Positions 54,981 through 63,435 of a DNA stretch of 64,000 bases are shown here, in pieces (within the stretch, counting starts at the first letter, position 1; every line of letters starts with the position of its first letter). Under the pieces are notes generated by a model, which made no database searches, was not told the origin of the DNA, and saw only the letters and a list, made by a program, of their open reading frames with translations. The stretch is taken from assembly GCA_033764095.1 (NCBI GenBank), contig JANRJF010000255.1:1-64000 (forward strand), read 5' to 3'. The stretch comes from JBDTMT01 sp033764095 (GTDB taxonomy: Bacteria; Desulfobacterota; Binatia; HRBIN30; CADEER01). Position numbers and translations under genes: made by a program.

Positions 54981-55736
54981 GTGAAAATTCTGGTAGCGGC
55001 GAAGCGGGTCCCGGACCCGAACGCCACGATCAAGGTGCGGCCTGACGGCACCGGAATCGCGACCGAAAACGTCAAGTACGTGGTCAATCCGTTCTGCGAG
55101 ATCGCCATCGAGGAAGCCCTGCGCATCAAGGAGAAGCAGGGGGGCGCCGAGGTGGTGTTGGTCAGCGTCGGCGGCAAGGTCGCGCAGGAGCAGCTCCGCA
55201 CCGGGCTGGCGATGGGCGCCGACCGGGCCGTCTTGGTGGTGAGCGAGACCGAGGTCGAGCCTGCCGTCGTCGCGCGCGTGTTGGTCAAGCTGATCGAGGG
55301 CGAGAAGCCGGACCTGGTGCTGATGGGCAAGCAGTCGATCGACGACGACTCCAACGTCGTCGGGCAGATGGCGGCCGAGATGCTCGGTTGGGGTCAGGCG
55401 ACCAACGCCTCCGAGGTCAAGCTGGCGGGCGACAAGCAATCGGCCGTCGTGACGCGCGAGGTGGACGGTGGCCTGGAGGACGTCGAGATCAAGCTGCCCG
55501 GCATCGTCACCACCGACCTGCGTCTCAACGAGCCGCGCTACGCTTCGCTTCCGGGCATCATGAAGGCGCGCAAGAAGGAGCTGAAGGAGATTCCGCTCGC
55601 CGAGGTCGGGGTGGACACGACGGCGACGGTGAAGATCCACAAGCTCGCGCCGCCGCCGGCGCGGCAGGCGGGCAAGAAGGTGGGCAGCGTGCAGGAGTTG
55701 GTCGACATGCTGCACAGCGAGGCGAAGGTCATCTGA
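54981..55736 (+). CDS. etfB: Electron transfer flavoprotein beta subunit
   Basis: 251 residues from GTG, with GAGGAGG 8 bases upstream. KILVAAKRVPDPNATIKVRPDG, EIAIEEALRIKEKQGGAEVVLVSVG, the AMP-binding region and LMGKQSIDDDSNVVGQMAAEML, and RLNEPRYASLPGIMKARKKELKEI are all diagnostic. It carries AMP and with EtfA receives electrons from acyl-CoA dehydrogenases. Followed by etfA after 35 bases. Confidence 0.96.
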   Translation: MKILVAAKRVPDPNATIKVRPDGTGIATENVKYVVNPFCEIAIEEALRIKEKQGGAEVVLVSVGGKVAQEQLRTGLAMGADRAVLVVSETEVEPAVVARVLVKLIEGEKPDLVLMGKQSIDDDSNVVGQMAAEMLGWGQATNASEVKLAGDKQSAVVTREVDGGLEDVEIKLPGIVTTDLRLNEPRYASLPGIMKARKKELKEIPLAEVGVDTTATVKIHKLAPPPARQAGKKVGSVQELVDMLHSEAKVI

Positions 55737-55771
55737 AGCGGTTCGCCGCTGCAGCGCGAGGAGTCTGATTC

Positions 55772-56734
55772 ATGAACGTGCTTGTATTTGCGGAGCACCA
55801 GCACAAGAAGTTCTCGAAGCTTGCCCTGGTCGCCGTACGCGCCGGCCAGATCCTGGCCGAGAAGACCGGCGGCACCTGCAGTGCCGCGGTGCTGGGCAAC
55901 GACGTCGAGGGTCTGGCGAAGGAATTGGCCGAGTACGGCCTCAAGACCGTGTACGCGGTCGAGCACGCGGCGCTCGAACACTACACCGCCGACGCGCACG
56001 CGCAGGCGCTGGCCAATCTGGCGCGCGACAAGGGTTTCACCGCCGTCGTTGCGGCGGCCAGCGTGGTCGGCAAGGATCTGATGCCGCGCGTCGCCGTACG
56101 GCTCGGGGCGGGCATCGCCTGCGACATCACGGGTATCAGCGACAGCGGGTTCGAACGTCCGATGTACGCCGGCAATGCCATCGCCACGATCTCGATCGAG
56201 ACGCCGAACAAGGTCGTCACCGTGCGCCCGACGGCGTTCGATGCGGCGGCGAAAGGCGCGGCAGGCGCGGTCGAGAAGATCGCCGCGAGCATCGACACCA
56301 ACGCCCTGCGGATGAAGTTCATCTCGTTCAACGAGACCAAGTCGGATCGGCCGGTGCTGACCGAGGCGCGCATCGTCGTCTCCGGCGGCCGCGGCCTGAA
56401 GAACGGCGAGAACTTCACCACCGTGCTCGAACCGCTGGTCGACGCCATGGGCGCCGCGATGGGGGCCAGTCGCGCCGCCGTCGACGCAGGCTTCGTTCCC
56501 AACGACCTGCAGGTCGGTCAGACCGGCAAGGTGGTCGCCCCGGAGCTGTACGTGGCGGTCGGTATCTCCGGCGCGATCCAGCATCTCGCCGGCATGAAGG
56601 ACTCGAAGGTGATCGTCGCGATCAACAAGGACGAGGAGGCGCCGATCTTCCAGGTCGCCGACTACGGCCTGGTCGCCGACCTCTTCAAGGCCGTGCCGGA
56701 GATGAAGGACGCGGTCGAGAAGCTGAAGCACTGA
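55772..56734 (+). CDS. etfA: Electron transfer flavoprotein alpha subunit
   Basis: 320 residues. The C-terminal FAD domain is clear: VVSGGRGLKNGENF, GASRAAVDAGFVPNDLQVGQTGKVVAPELYVAVGISGAIQHLAGMKDSKVIVAINKDEEAPIF. EtfAB shuttles electrons to a quinone oxidoreductase; the convergent Fe-S protein at 56822 is the likely acceptor. Confidence 0.96.
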   Translation: MNVLVFAEHQHKKFSKLALVAVRAGQILAEKTGGTCSAAVLGNDVEGLAKELAEYGLKTVYAVEHAALEHYTADAHAQALANLARDKGFTAVVAAASVVGKDLMPRVAVRLGAGIACDITGISDSGFERPMYAGNAIATISIETPNKVVTVRPTAFDAAAKGAAGAVEKIAASIDTNALRMKFISFNETKSDRPVLTEARIVVSGGRGLKNGENFTTVLEPLVDAMGAAMGASRAAVDAGFVPNDLQVGQTGKVVAPELYVAVGISGAIQHLAGMKDSKVIVAINKDEEAPIFQVADYGLVADLFKAVPEMKDAVEKLKH

Positions 56735-56750
56735 ACCGAGATACGCACGC

Positions 56751-56794
56751 AAGCAAAAAGGGGCCGTGGCATACGCCACGGCCCCTTTTTGCTT
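56751..56794. terminator. Bidirectional rho-independent terminator
   Basis: A perfect 20-bp stem (56751-56770 paired with 56775-56794) with a 4-base loop, GGGGCCGTGGC core and A5/T5 tracts on both sides. It ends etfA on the plus strand and the Fe-S oxidoreductase on the minus strand. Confidence 0.95.
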
Positions 56795-56821
56795 TTGCGG
56801 CGCGGTGGCGGCGCGCCGCGA

Positions 56822-58903
56822 TCAGCTCTTGAGCGAGCTCGCCACCAGTTCCATCACGTCGAGCGCCGGCACCTTCTCTTCCATGCCCTTCGACTTGAGG
56901 CCGTCGTCGATCATGGTCATGCAGAACGGACAGGCGACCGCGACTGCATCCGGATTGGTCTCCAGCGCCTGCTCGACTCGGCGGAAGTTGACGCGCTGCG
57001 TCGGCTCCTCTTCCATCCACATGCGACCACCGCCGGCGCCGCAGCACATGCCGAAGCGGCGGCTGCGCTCCATCTCCTTCAGCTGCACGCCGGGGAGCTT
57101 GCTGAGGATGTTGCGCGGGGACTCGAAGACGCCGTTGTAGCGGCCCAGGTAGCAGGAGTCGTGGTAGGTGATGGCGCGCGGTTGGCCGGCGCTGTTCAGC
57201 TCCAGCTTGCCCTCGCTGATCAGGCGGTCGACCAGCTCGGACGCGTGGATCACCTCGAAGTTGCCGCCGAACTGCGGATAGTCGTTGCGGAACGTGTTGA
57301 AGCAGTGCGGGCAGTTGGTGATGATCTTGCGCACCGAGTAGCCGTTCAGCACCTCGACCGCCATCTGCGCCATGGTCTGGAACAGGTACTCGTTGCCGAT
57401 GCGGCGCGCCGTCTCGCCATTGCAGGGCTCCTCGACACCGAGGATGGCGAAGCTGACGTTGGCCGCGTTCAGCACTTTGGCCAGGGCCTGCGTGGTGCGC
57501 TTGTGGCGGTCGTCGAACGATCCGGCGCAGCCGACGAAGTAGAGGTACTCGGCATCCGGCTTCTCGGCGATGGTCGGCACCGACAGTCCCTCGGCCCAGT
57601 CGGCGCGCGTGCCGGCGTCGATGCCCCAGGGATTGCCCTGCGTCTCCATCGACTTGAAGGTGCGCGTCAGCTCGGCCGGAAAGCGCGACTCCTCCTGCAC
57701 CAGGTGGCGGCGCATGTCGACGATCTTGTCCACGTACTCGATGAGCACCGGGCAGGCCTCTTCGCAGGCGCGACAGGTGGTACAGGCCCACAGCACCTCG
57801 TCATGGATGAGGCGCTCACCGACGATGTTCTCGCCGATCGTCACCGGGGCCGCGTCGGCCTCGGCGCTCGCGGCGCCATTGGTCTTCGCCGCCAGCACCT
57901 CGCCCTCGTGCTCGTAGAGGTAGTCGCGCAGATTGAGCATGAGCTGCCGCGGTGCCAGCTCCTTGCCGCTGATCGTCGCCGGGCAGTGCGACGAACAGCG
58001 CCCGCACTCGGTGCAGGAGTACATGTCCAGCACCTGCTTCCAGGTGAACTGGTTGATGTACGAGGTCCCGAAGGTGGTGGCGTTCTCCAAGTCCTGCTTG
58101 CTCAGCTGTCCGGTGGGCTCGAGCTTCTTGAAGAAGACGTTCGGCACCGAGGTGATGATGTGGAAATGCTTCGACAGCGGCAGCAGGTTCATGAAGACCA
58201 GGATCACGCCGTTGTGGAGCCACCACCCGACGCTACTCACCAGGCCCGCCAGGCTCGCCCCGCCCAGGGCGAACAGGGCCGCCCCCACCAGCGAGCTGAG
58301 CGGCTGCCACGCCCGCTCACTGGCGATCTCCGGCGTCAACTCTCCCGCATAGAGATGGCCACCGTCGTACAGAAAGCCGGCGATCATGATCGTGGCGATG
58401 AAGCTGAGGATCAGGATCGCCTCGCCGTGCGACTGGCCGCGCAGCTTGTTCTCCGCCGGGGCAAATCCGTAGAGCCGCGCCGGATGGGTGATCAGCCAGC
58501 GCACCAACGCCATGCCGATCGCGCCAAGCACGACCAATTGGATGACGTCCTTCAGCAGCAGATAGGGCCCGCCAAGCAGGTCGACAGACAGCCCGGGCAA
58601 GTGGAAGCCCGGGAAGAAACCGCGCACGAACATGTGCACGACCTGCACGGCCAGAATGGTAAAGCCCCAGAAAATGAAGAAGTGCATCCAGCCGGCGGCC
58701 CGATCGCCCTTCAGCGGCTGCTCGCCGACGACGAATTTCTTCTGGCCGAGCACGTACTGCAGCACCGCCGAGACGCGCTCTGGAATGCGATCGAAGCGCG
58801 GCACGTCGACGACCTTCGTGAGTACCGCGAAGCGCCGGTACAGGGTTCGGCCAAGCAGGCCGCCGCCCAGCGCCAGCATCGCGGCGAAGATAAGCATACT
58901 CAT
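56822..58903 (-). CDS. Membrane Fe-S oxidoreductase, Etf:(mena)quinone oxidoreductase type
   Basis: 693 residues. N-terminal membrane part with about six helices (WMHFFIFWGFTILAVQVVHMFV, LLKDVIQLVVLGAIGMALVRWL, AILILSFIATIMIAGFL, SSLVGAALFALGGASLAGLVSSV), then two [4Fe-4S] ferredoxin motifs (CTECGRCSSHCP and CTTCRACEEACP), and two CCG-type cysteine-rich domains (TNCPHCFNTF; FGMCCGAGGGRMWMEE). This is the arrangement of EMO/FadF-like proteins that pass electrons from EtfAB to quinone. Convergent with etfBA, which fits that role. Confidence 0.92.
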   Translation of the reverse strand: MSMLIFAAMLALGGGLLGRTLYRRFAVLTKVVDVPRFDRIPERVSAVLQYVLGQKKFVVGEQPLKGDRAAGWMHFFIFWGFTILAVQVVHMFVRGFFPGFHLPGLSVDLLGGPYLLLKDVIQLVVLGAIGMALVRWLITHPARLYGFAPAENKLRGQSHGEAILILSFIATIMIAGFLYDGGHLYAGELTPEIASERAWQPLSSLVGAALFALGGASLAGLVSSVGWWLHNGVILVFMNLLPLSKHFHIITSVPNVFFKKLEPTGQLSKQDLENATTFGTSYINQFTWKQVLDMYSCTECGRCSSHCPATISGKELAPRQLMLNLRDYLYEHEGEVLAAKTNGAASAEADAAPVTIGENIVGERLIHDEVLWACTTCRACEEACPVLIEYVDKIVDMRRHLVQEESRFPAELTRTFKSMETQGNPWGIDAGTRADWAEGLSVPTIAEKPDAEYLYFVGCAGSFDDRHKRTTQALAKVLNAANVSFAILGVEEPCNGETARRIGNEYLFQTMAQMAVEVLNGYSVRKIITNCPHCFNTFRNDYPQFGGNFEVIHASELVDRLISEGKLELNSAGQPRAITYHDSCYLGRYNGVFESPRNILSKLPGVQLKEMERSRRFGMCCGAGGGRMWMEEEPTQRVNFRRVEQALETNPDAVAVACPFCMTMIDDGLKSKGMEEKVPALDVMELVASSLKS

Positions 58904-59014
58904 TGGAACAGCCCCCGATGCGAGGAAGTTGGCTTATGTGGTGAGCCCTACCAGCAAGCCCCCAACGCTGACAAGAACGGGTGCCTGGGGCGCCGCGGCA
59001 GTGCGGATCGTGGA

Positions 59015-59049
59015 CAAAAAAAGAGCCGGGAGGATGCCCTCCCGGCTCT
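59015..59049 (-). terminator. Rho-independent terminator of the secreted-protein gene
   Basis: A 12-bp stem AGAGCCGGGAGG / CCTCCCGGCTCT with loop ATGC (59022-59049); on the minus strand it is followed by seven T. It lies 28 bases after the stop of the gene ending at 59077. Confidence 0.9.
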
Positions 59050-59076
59050 CGTGAAGCCTCGAAGCGTCAGTGCCGC

Positions 59077-60279
59077 TTACGGCATCGTGATGAAGTCCGG
59101 CGTGGCGCGCTCGCCCGCCTGATGGATGTTGAATGCCGTCGTGGCGCGCACCGTCCCCAGATCGTTCGGATCGGTGCGGTAGAACTCCTCCGCCACGCCG
59201 AGCAGGCCGTTGCCGTGCAGCGGCGAGCCGTCATCCACACCGCGGATGCGAGTCTGGCCGGTGAGGGTTCCGGAGACATAGGCGCTGAACACCGAGAACT
59301 GGCAGCTGTTGGAGGTCGGATCGTCGTCGAAGATGGCGCGATCCTTACCGGTGCCCAGCGAGCACAGTTCGAATTCCTTGAAGCAACGCACAGGACGGCT
59401 GGCGGAGAAGCGCTGCTCGAACTCGTTGAAGACCAGGAACTGCGCGGTCGTGCTGAACAGTGCGACGTCCTGCAGGAGGAAATTCTGCGAGCACGGCACC
59501 AGCGTCAGGTGCGTCTTGACATACTGGTTGCTGACCGGTTCGACCGCGTCGTCGAAGAAGTGGTTCAGGATGAGAACGTTCGGGCAGCCGTTGTACTCAG
59601 GATCTTCGCCGCCCAGAACCAGCGTGTTGTCGCCATCGTTGGCGCCGGCGATCGCCTGGATGCCGATGCCGTTGTAGGCGCGCGCATCGATCGAGCTGTC
59701 GTCGTAGGTGATGATCGACACTTCGGCCTTGACGTCATTGCGATCGACCGGTGCATCGTCCGGGCCGACCTGGACGCACTTGAGCTCGCCCATGAACGGG
59801 TCTTCATTGACCGCCGGAACCGAGCCCTCCTGGCCGGCATCAGCCAGCGGCATCGAGGTGAGCCCTTCGCTGATGCGCCAGATCAGGGGCTGATGCGGCG
59901 TCATCGTGATCTCGAAGTCGGTCTCGATCCAGCCCTCGAAGCACAGCCCACCCGGGATCGGCGTCTGGCAATCCGCCGCTACCGAGCAGACCCGCGACGG
60001 ATCGTTGGTGCAGTGCGAGTTCGCGTTCACGTAGAAACAACGCATCTTGACCGCCTGGTCCGATACGTTGGTGATCTGAATCTCGGTGTCGACCGGGTCG
60101 CCGTTACCGGTCAGCACACCGAGATCACCGTCGGAGTCGAAGATCAGCTTTGGGATGACGATCAGGCCAGCCGGCCGATCAGAGGTCACGTCAGCGCGCG
60201 AGGCCCCCGCCGTCAACATCAGTCCGCCGAGGATCGCCAGCGCGCCCGCGAGGACAGGATTACGCTTCACCGTACGCAT
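59077..60279 (-). CDS. Secreted protein, tandem paralogue 1, unknown function
   Basis: 400 residues from ATG at 60279 with GGAGAAGGG just upstream. Signal peptide (NPVLAGALAILGGLMLTAGASRA). Beta-rich mature part. Motifs shared with the next gene: LIVIPKLI, EIQITNVSD, CFYVNANS, GELKCVQV, NGIGIQ, CPNVLILNH, LTLVPCSQNF and FNEFEQRFSAS. Several cysteine pairs (CTNDPSRVCSVAADCQT, GGLCFEG) suggest disulphides. No enzyme motif seen; could be a surface or matrix protein. Confidence 0.82.
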   Translation of the reverse strand: MRTVKRNPVLAGALAILGGLMLTAGASRADVTSDRPAGLIVIPKLIFDSDGDLGVLTGNGDPVDTEIQITNVSDQAVKMRCFYVNANSHCTNDPSRVCSVAADCQTPIPGGLCFEGWIETDFEITMTPHQPLIWRISEGLTSMPLADAGQEGSVPAVNEDPFMGELKCVQVGPDDAPVDRNDVKAEVSIITYDDSSIDARAYNGIGIQAIAGANDGDNTLVLGGEDPEYNGCPNVLILNHFFDDAVEPVSNQYVKTHLTLVPCSQNFLLQDVALFSTTAQFLVFNEFEQRFSASRPVRCFKEFELCSLGTGKDRAIFDDDPTSNSCQFSVFSAYVSGTLTGQTRIRGVDDGSPLHGNGLLGVAEEFYRTDPNDLGTVRATTAFNIHQAGERATPDFITMP

Positions 60280-60332
60280 TGCCCTTCTCCTTTCAACCGT
60301 CAGGGAGAACCCAGCCACAACCACTTCCGCGC

Positions 60333-61577
60333 TCACAGATCCGGAAGCGTGACCTTGTCCACGACCTCGCCACCGCTGGCGGTGAATCGATCACCTTCCA
60401 TGTGGATGTTGAGCGCGGCGCGGGTCAGGTTGCCCGACGAATCGGCGCGAGTCACTCCGGCGACGCCGAGCACCGCGCCGCCATCCGGATTCGGGATGAT
60501 GCGGGTGTGGGCGGCGACAGTCCCCAGGGAGCCGAAGGAGAACACGGACTTCTCAGGATTGTTCGGGCTGTCGACCTCGAACAGGTAGAAGTTCTTCCAG
60601 CAATCGACGGTCGTGCTGGCCGAGAAGACCTGCTCAAACTCGTTGTAGATCTTGAACTGGACCGTCACGCTGGCCGGCGTGGCGTTCTCGAAGTCCTCGG
60701 TGCACGGGATCAGCGTCAGGTCGGTCAGAGAGGCGCTGACCAGATCGATGTCGCCGGCCATGTTTTCGATCTGCGGCGGGTTGTTGCACACGCCCGTGCA
60801 GTCCGCATCGCTGTAGCACGGCGTATTGACCGGTGCGCTGCAGGTGCCGCCCCGGAGGTTGGCGTACAGCACGGGATCGGTAACGCCCTCCGAGAGGTGG
60901 TTGAGGAGCAGGACGTTCGGGCAGGCGTCGTACTGACCGACTGCTTCCTCGGCTTCCAAGGGCTGGTTCAGCAGCAACTCGTTGCCGGTCTCGCCGGCGA
61001 GGTCGGTGCCCTGGATACCAATCGCATTGTACTTGGAGACGTCGTTGTCGGCCGAGATCAGCGTCGCCTCACCCTTCAGATGGTTGCCGCCGATCGGATT
61101 GCCGGCGACGTCCACCTCGACGCACTTGAGCTCGCCGACGAAGTCCTCCAGCACCGGCGGGACAGCTCCTGGATCGATACCAGCATTCGAGCATTGCGGG
61201 CTCGGCTGATAGCGACCGTCCGAGCTAGAGCAGACGTCGGTCGGATTGACGAAGCGACCGGTGCTCACCTGCCAATGGGTCGGCTGCTGCTTGGTGAGCC
61301 AGATGGTGAAGTCGGTCACCTGCCATTGCGGGATTCCGAAGAAGTCCGGCGCGGCATTCACATAGAAGCAGTGCGCGTGCACCATGTTGTTCGAAATGTT
61401 GGTAATTTGGATGATGGTGTCACCATCTTCCGAATTGGCCAGGACCTTCGGGAAAGCGAGGATCGATGCTCCCCTCTCCGTCGTGACGGCCGCGTGCGCG
61501 GTGCCGGCCATCATCCCCAGCGCCACCGCGACCCCGCAGAGCCCTGAGAGAAAAGCATTCCGCTTCTCCGTTCGCAT
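60333..61577 (-). CDS. Secreted protein, tandem paralogue 2, unknown function
   Basis: 414 residues from ATG at 61577 with AAGGAGGAGG upstream. Signal peptide (NAFLSGLCGVAVALGMMAGTAHA). Shares ILAFPKVL, IIQITNISN, CFYVNA, GELKCVEV, NAIGIQG, CPNVLLLNHLSEGV, LTLIPCTEDF and YNEFEQVFSAS with its neighbour, and also has a Cys-rich insert (CSAPVNTPCYSDADCTGVCNN). Arose by tandem duplication. A good sigma-70 promoter lies 100 bases upstream, so both may be expressed strongly. Confidence 0.82.
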   Translation of the reverse strand: MRTEKRNAFLSGLCGVAVALGMMAGTAHAAVTTERGASILAFPKVLANSEDGDTIIQITNISNNMVHAHCFYVNAAPDFFGIPQWQVTDFTIWLTKQQPTHWQVSTGRFVNPTDVCSSSDGRYQPSPQCSNAGIDPGAVPPVLEDFVGELKCVEVDVAGNPIGGNHLKGEATLISADNDVSKYNAIGIQGTDLAGETGNELLLNQPLEAEEAVGQYDACPNVLLLNHLSEGVTDPVLYANLRGGTCSAPVNTPCYSDADCTGVCNNPPQIENMAGDIDLVSASLTDLTLIPCTEDFENATPASVTVQFKIYNEFEQVFSASTTVDCWKNFYLFEVDSPNNPEKSVFSFGSLGTVAAHTRIIPNPDGGAVLGVAGVTRADSSGNLTRAALNIHMEGDRFTASGGEVVDKVTLPDL

Positions 61578-61682
61578 TGCCCTCCTCCTTTCCAGTCGGC
61601 CGAGACTCATACCTCACTCCCTTGCATTCGAAACCAAGACGCGGCCGCGCTTTTTTTGGACGCGGCTGCAGAAGTGGCGCGT

Positions 61683-61712
61683 TACATACTCAAAATTCAA
61701 ACACATTGTCAA
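61683..61712 (-). promoter_or_regulatory. Sigma-70-type promoter for the tandem secreted-protein genes
   Basis: On the minus strand TTGACA (61712-61707), an 18-base AT-rich spacer and TATGTA (61688-61683). The local AT-rich stretch stands out from the GC-rich background. The leader to the ATG at 61577 would be about 100 bases. Confidence 0.65.
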
Positions 61713-61908
61713 GGGAATATCGGGCGTTGCACCGCGGCGTACGGACAAACCGTTCATGTCCGACTATTCCGCGTCACTGGATGAGCGCCCCTCGCTTGCG
61801 GCTCAGCCTGCCAATGCCCGTCCCCTCTCCCTCTACCGTTTCGGTGGGCGCTTAGATCACGTTTCGCCGAACCGGTCAAATGCAAAACCGGGGACGAGAT
61901 GTACGCAA
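61713..61908. other. Intergenic, little recognised
   Basis: 196 bases between the promoter above and the sugar dehydrogenase stop. A weak 5-bp inverted repeat (CCGGT/ACCGG, 61872-61891) could be part of a terminator but has no T-tract. No gene seen. Confidence 0.4.
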
Positions 61909-63243
61909 TCAGGCGAGGACGATCTTGCCACGCCCCTCGCTCACGTTGCGGGTTGCGTTGCGAGTGTCCACGACCAGGCGCGCATGGCGCACGACGAATT
62001 CGTAGTCGACCGTCGTGTGGTCGGTGGCAATGAGGACGGCATCGGCAGCCGCCAGCGTCGCCGCGTCGAGTGGCACTGACGTCAATCCAAAGTCATGGCG
62101 ACGACCCGGCTTGAGCGCCGGCACGAACGGATCGTGGTAGGTCACCCGCGCGCGCTTGCGCGCCAGCAGCTCCAACAACTTGAAGGACGGTGATTCGCGG
62201 TCGTCATCGAGATCGCGCTTGTAGGCCACGCCGAGGAGGAGAATCTGCGACCCGTTCAAGCTGCGGCCCTGTTCGTTGAGCGCATCGGCAAGGCGCTCGA
62301 CGACATAGGCGGGCATCGACAGGTTCACCTCGCCGGCGAGCTCGATGAACCGCGTGCTCATCTCGAACTGGCGGGCGCGCCAGGTGAGGTAGAACGGATC
62401 GATTGGGATGCAGTGCCCGCCCAAGCCTGGACCCGGATAGAATGGGGTGAAGCCGAAGGGCTTGGTCGCCGCTGCGTCGATGATCTCCCAGATGTTCAGG
62501 CCCATGCGGTCGAAGAGCACCTTGAGCTCATTGACCAGCGCGATGTTGACACTGCGGTAGACGTTCTCCAGCAGCTTGGCGGCTTCCGCGACCGACGCGT
62601 TCGACACCGGCACGACGCGATCGATGAAGGCGCCGTAGAGTGCGGCCGCGACCCGACCGCAAGCGGGCGTGACACCGCCAACGAGTTTGGGAATCGTGCG
62701 CGTGGTGAAGTCGCGATTGTTGGGATCTTCGCGCTCGGGCGAGAAGGCCAGATGGAAGTCCTTCGCCACGCGCAGCCCGCCGCGCTCCAGAATCGGCCGC
62801 ACCACTTCGTCGGTGGTACCGGGATAGGTGGTGCTCTCGAGGACGATCAGCTGCCCCGGACGCAGATACCGGGCGACCGTCTCCGCCGTGCTGGTGACGT
62901 AGGACAGGTCGGGCTCGCGATTCTCCGTCAGCGGAGTTGGGACGCAGATGAGGATCCCATCACAGCGCGCCAGATCCGCGTATTCAGCGCTCGGGAAGAA
63001 TCCCGCCTCGCCGGGTGCCGGGATCGCCGTACGAATGATCGGCTCGAGGCGCTCGGACGCGACGTGGCGAATGTACGAGCGCCGCTGGCGCAGGAGCTCG
63101 ATCTTGTCCTGCCGCAGGTCGAACCCGACGCTGGGGAACCCCGCTTCCGCGATCGTCGCCGCCAACGGCAGACCGACGTAGCCCAACCCGAGCACGCCGA
63201 CGACGGCCCGACGCGACTCGAACAGTTCGATAAGCTCCGCCAT
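61909..63243 (-). CDS. wbpA: UDP-N-acetylglucosamine 6-dehydrogenase-like nucleotide sugar dehydrogenase
   Basis: 444 residues from ATG at 63243; the frame continues upstream without good start. Rossmann start VVGVLGLGYVGLPLAATIAEAGF; catalytic Cys in FYPGPGLGGHCIPIDPFYLTW; C-terminal UDP domain LGVAYKRDLDDDRESPSFKLLELL. This motif set is closer to WbpA/TviB than to Ugd. The enzyme oxidises UDP-GlcNAc (or similar) C6 with NAD for O-antigen or capsule sugars. No other polysaccharide gene is in view, so it may begin a cluster or stand alone. Confidence 0.88.
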   Translation of the reverse strand: MAELIELFESRRAVVGVLGLGYVGLPLAATIAEAGFPSVGFDLRQDKIELLRQRRSYIRHVASERLEPIIRTAIPAPGEAGFFPSAEYADLARCDGILICVPTPLTENREPDLSYVTSTAETVARYLRPGQLIVLESTTYPGTTDEVVRPILERGGLRVAKDFHLAFSPEREDPNNRDFTTRTIPKLVGGVTPACGRVAAALYGAFIDRVVPVSNASVAEAAKLLENVYRSVNIALVNELKVLFDRMGLNIWEIIDAAATKPFGFTPFYPGPGLGGHCIPIDPFYLTWRARQFEMSTRFIELAGEVNLSMPAYVVERLADALNEQGRSLNGSQILLLGVAYKRDLDDDRESPSFKLLELLARKRARVTYHDPFVPALKPGRRHDFGLTSVPLDAATLAAADAVLIATDHTTVDYEFVVRHARLVVDTRNATRNVSEGRGKIVLA

Positions 63244-63363
63244 TGCGTTCTGCGTGCCTCCGCCCGGATTCCCCCCCGGCGGGAGCGATGATTTCCCGCC
63301 AGGCCATTCGTCATACCGTCGCCGGCAGCGCAAAGAAAGCTCGATCCTGCCGCACAAACGACA

Positions 63364-63395
63364 ACGGGGGGCGACCCATTCGGATCGCCCCCCGT
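63364..63395 (-). terminator. Terminator-like hairpin after the surface-protein gene
   Basis: An 11-bp stem with CGGGGGGCGA / TCGCCCCCCG arms and a 10-base loop. On the minus strand TTGTCGTTTGT follows, a weak T-tract. It lies about 40 bases after the stop at 63436 and upstream of the sugar dehydrogenase gene. Confidence 0.6.
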
Positions 63396-63435
63396 CGCCG
63401 ATTCAGGCCTTCGAGTGGCCTGACTTCTCGCGTTC

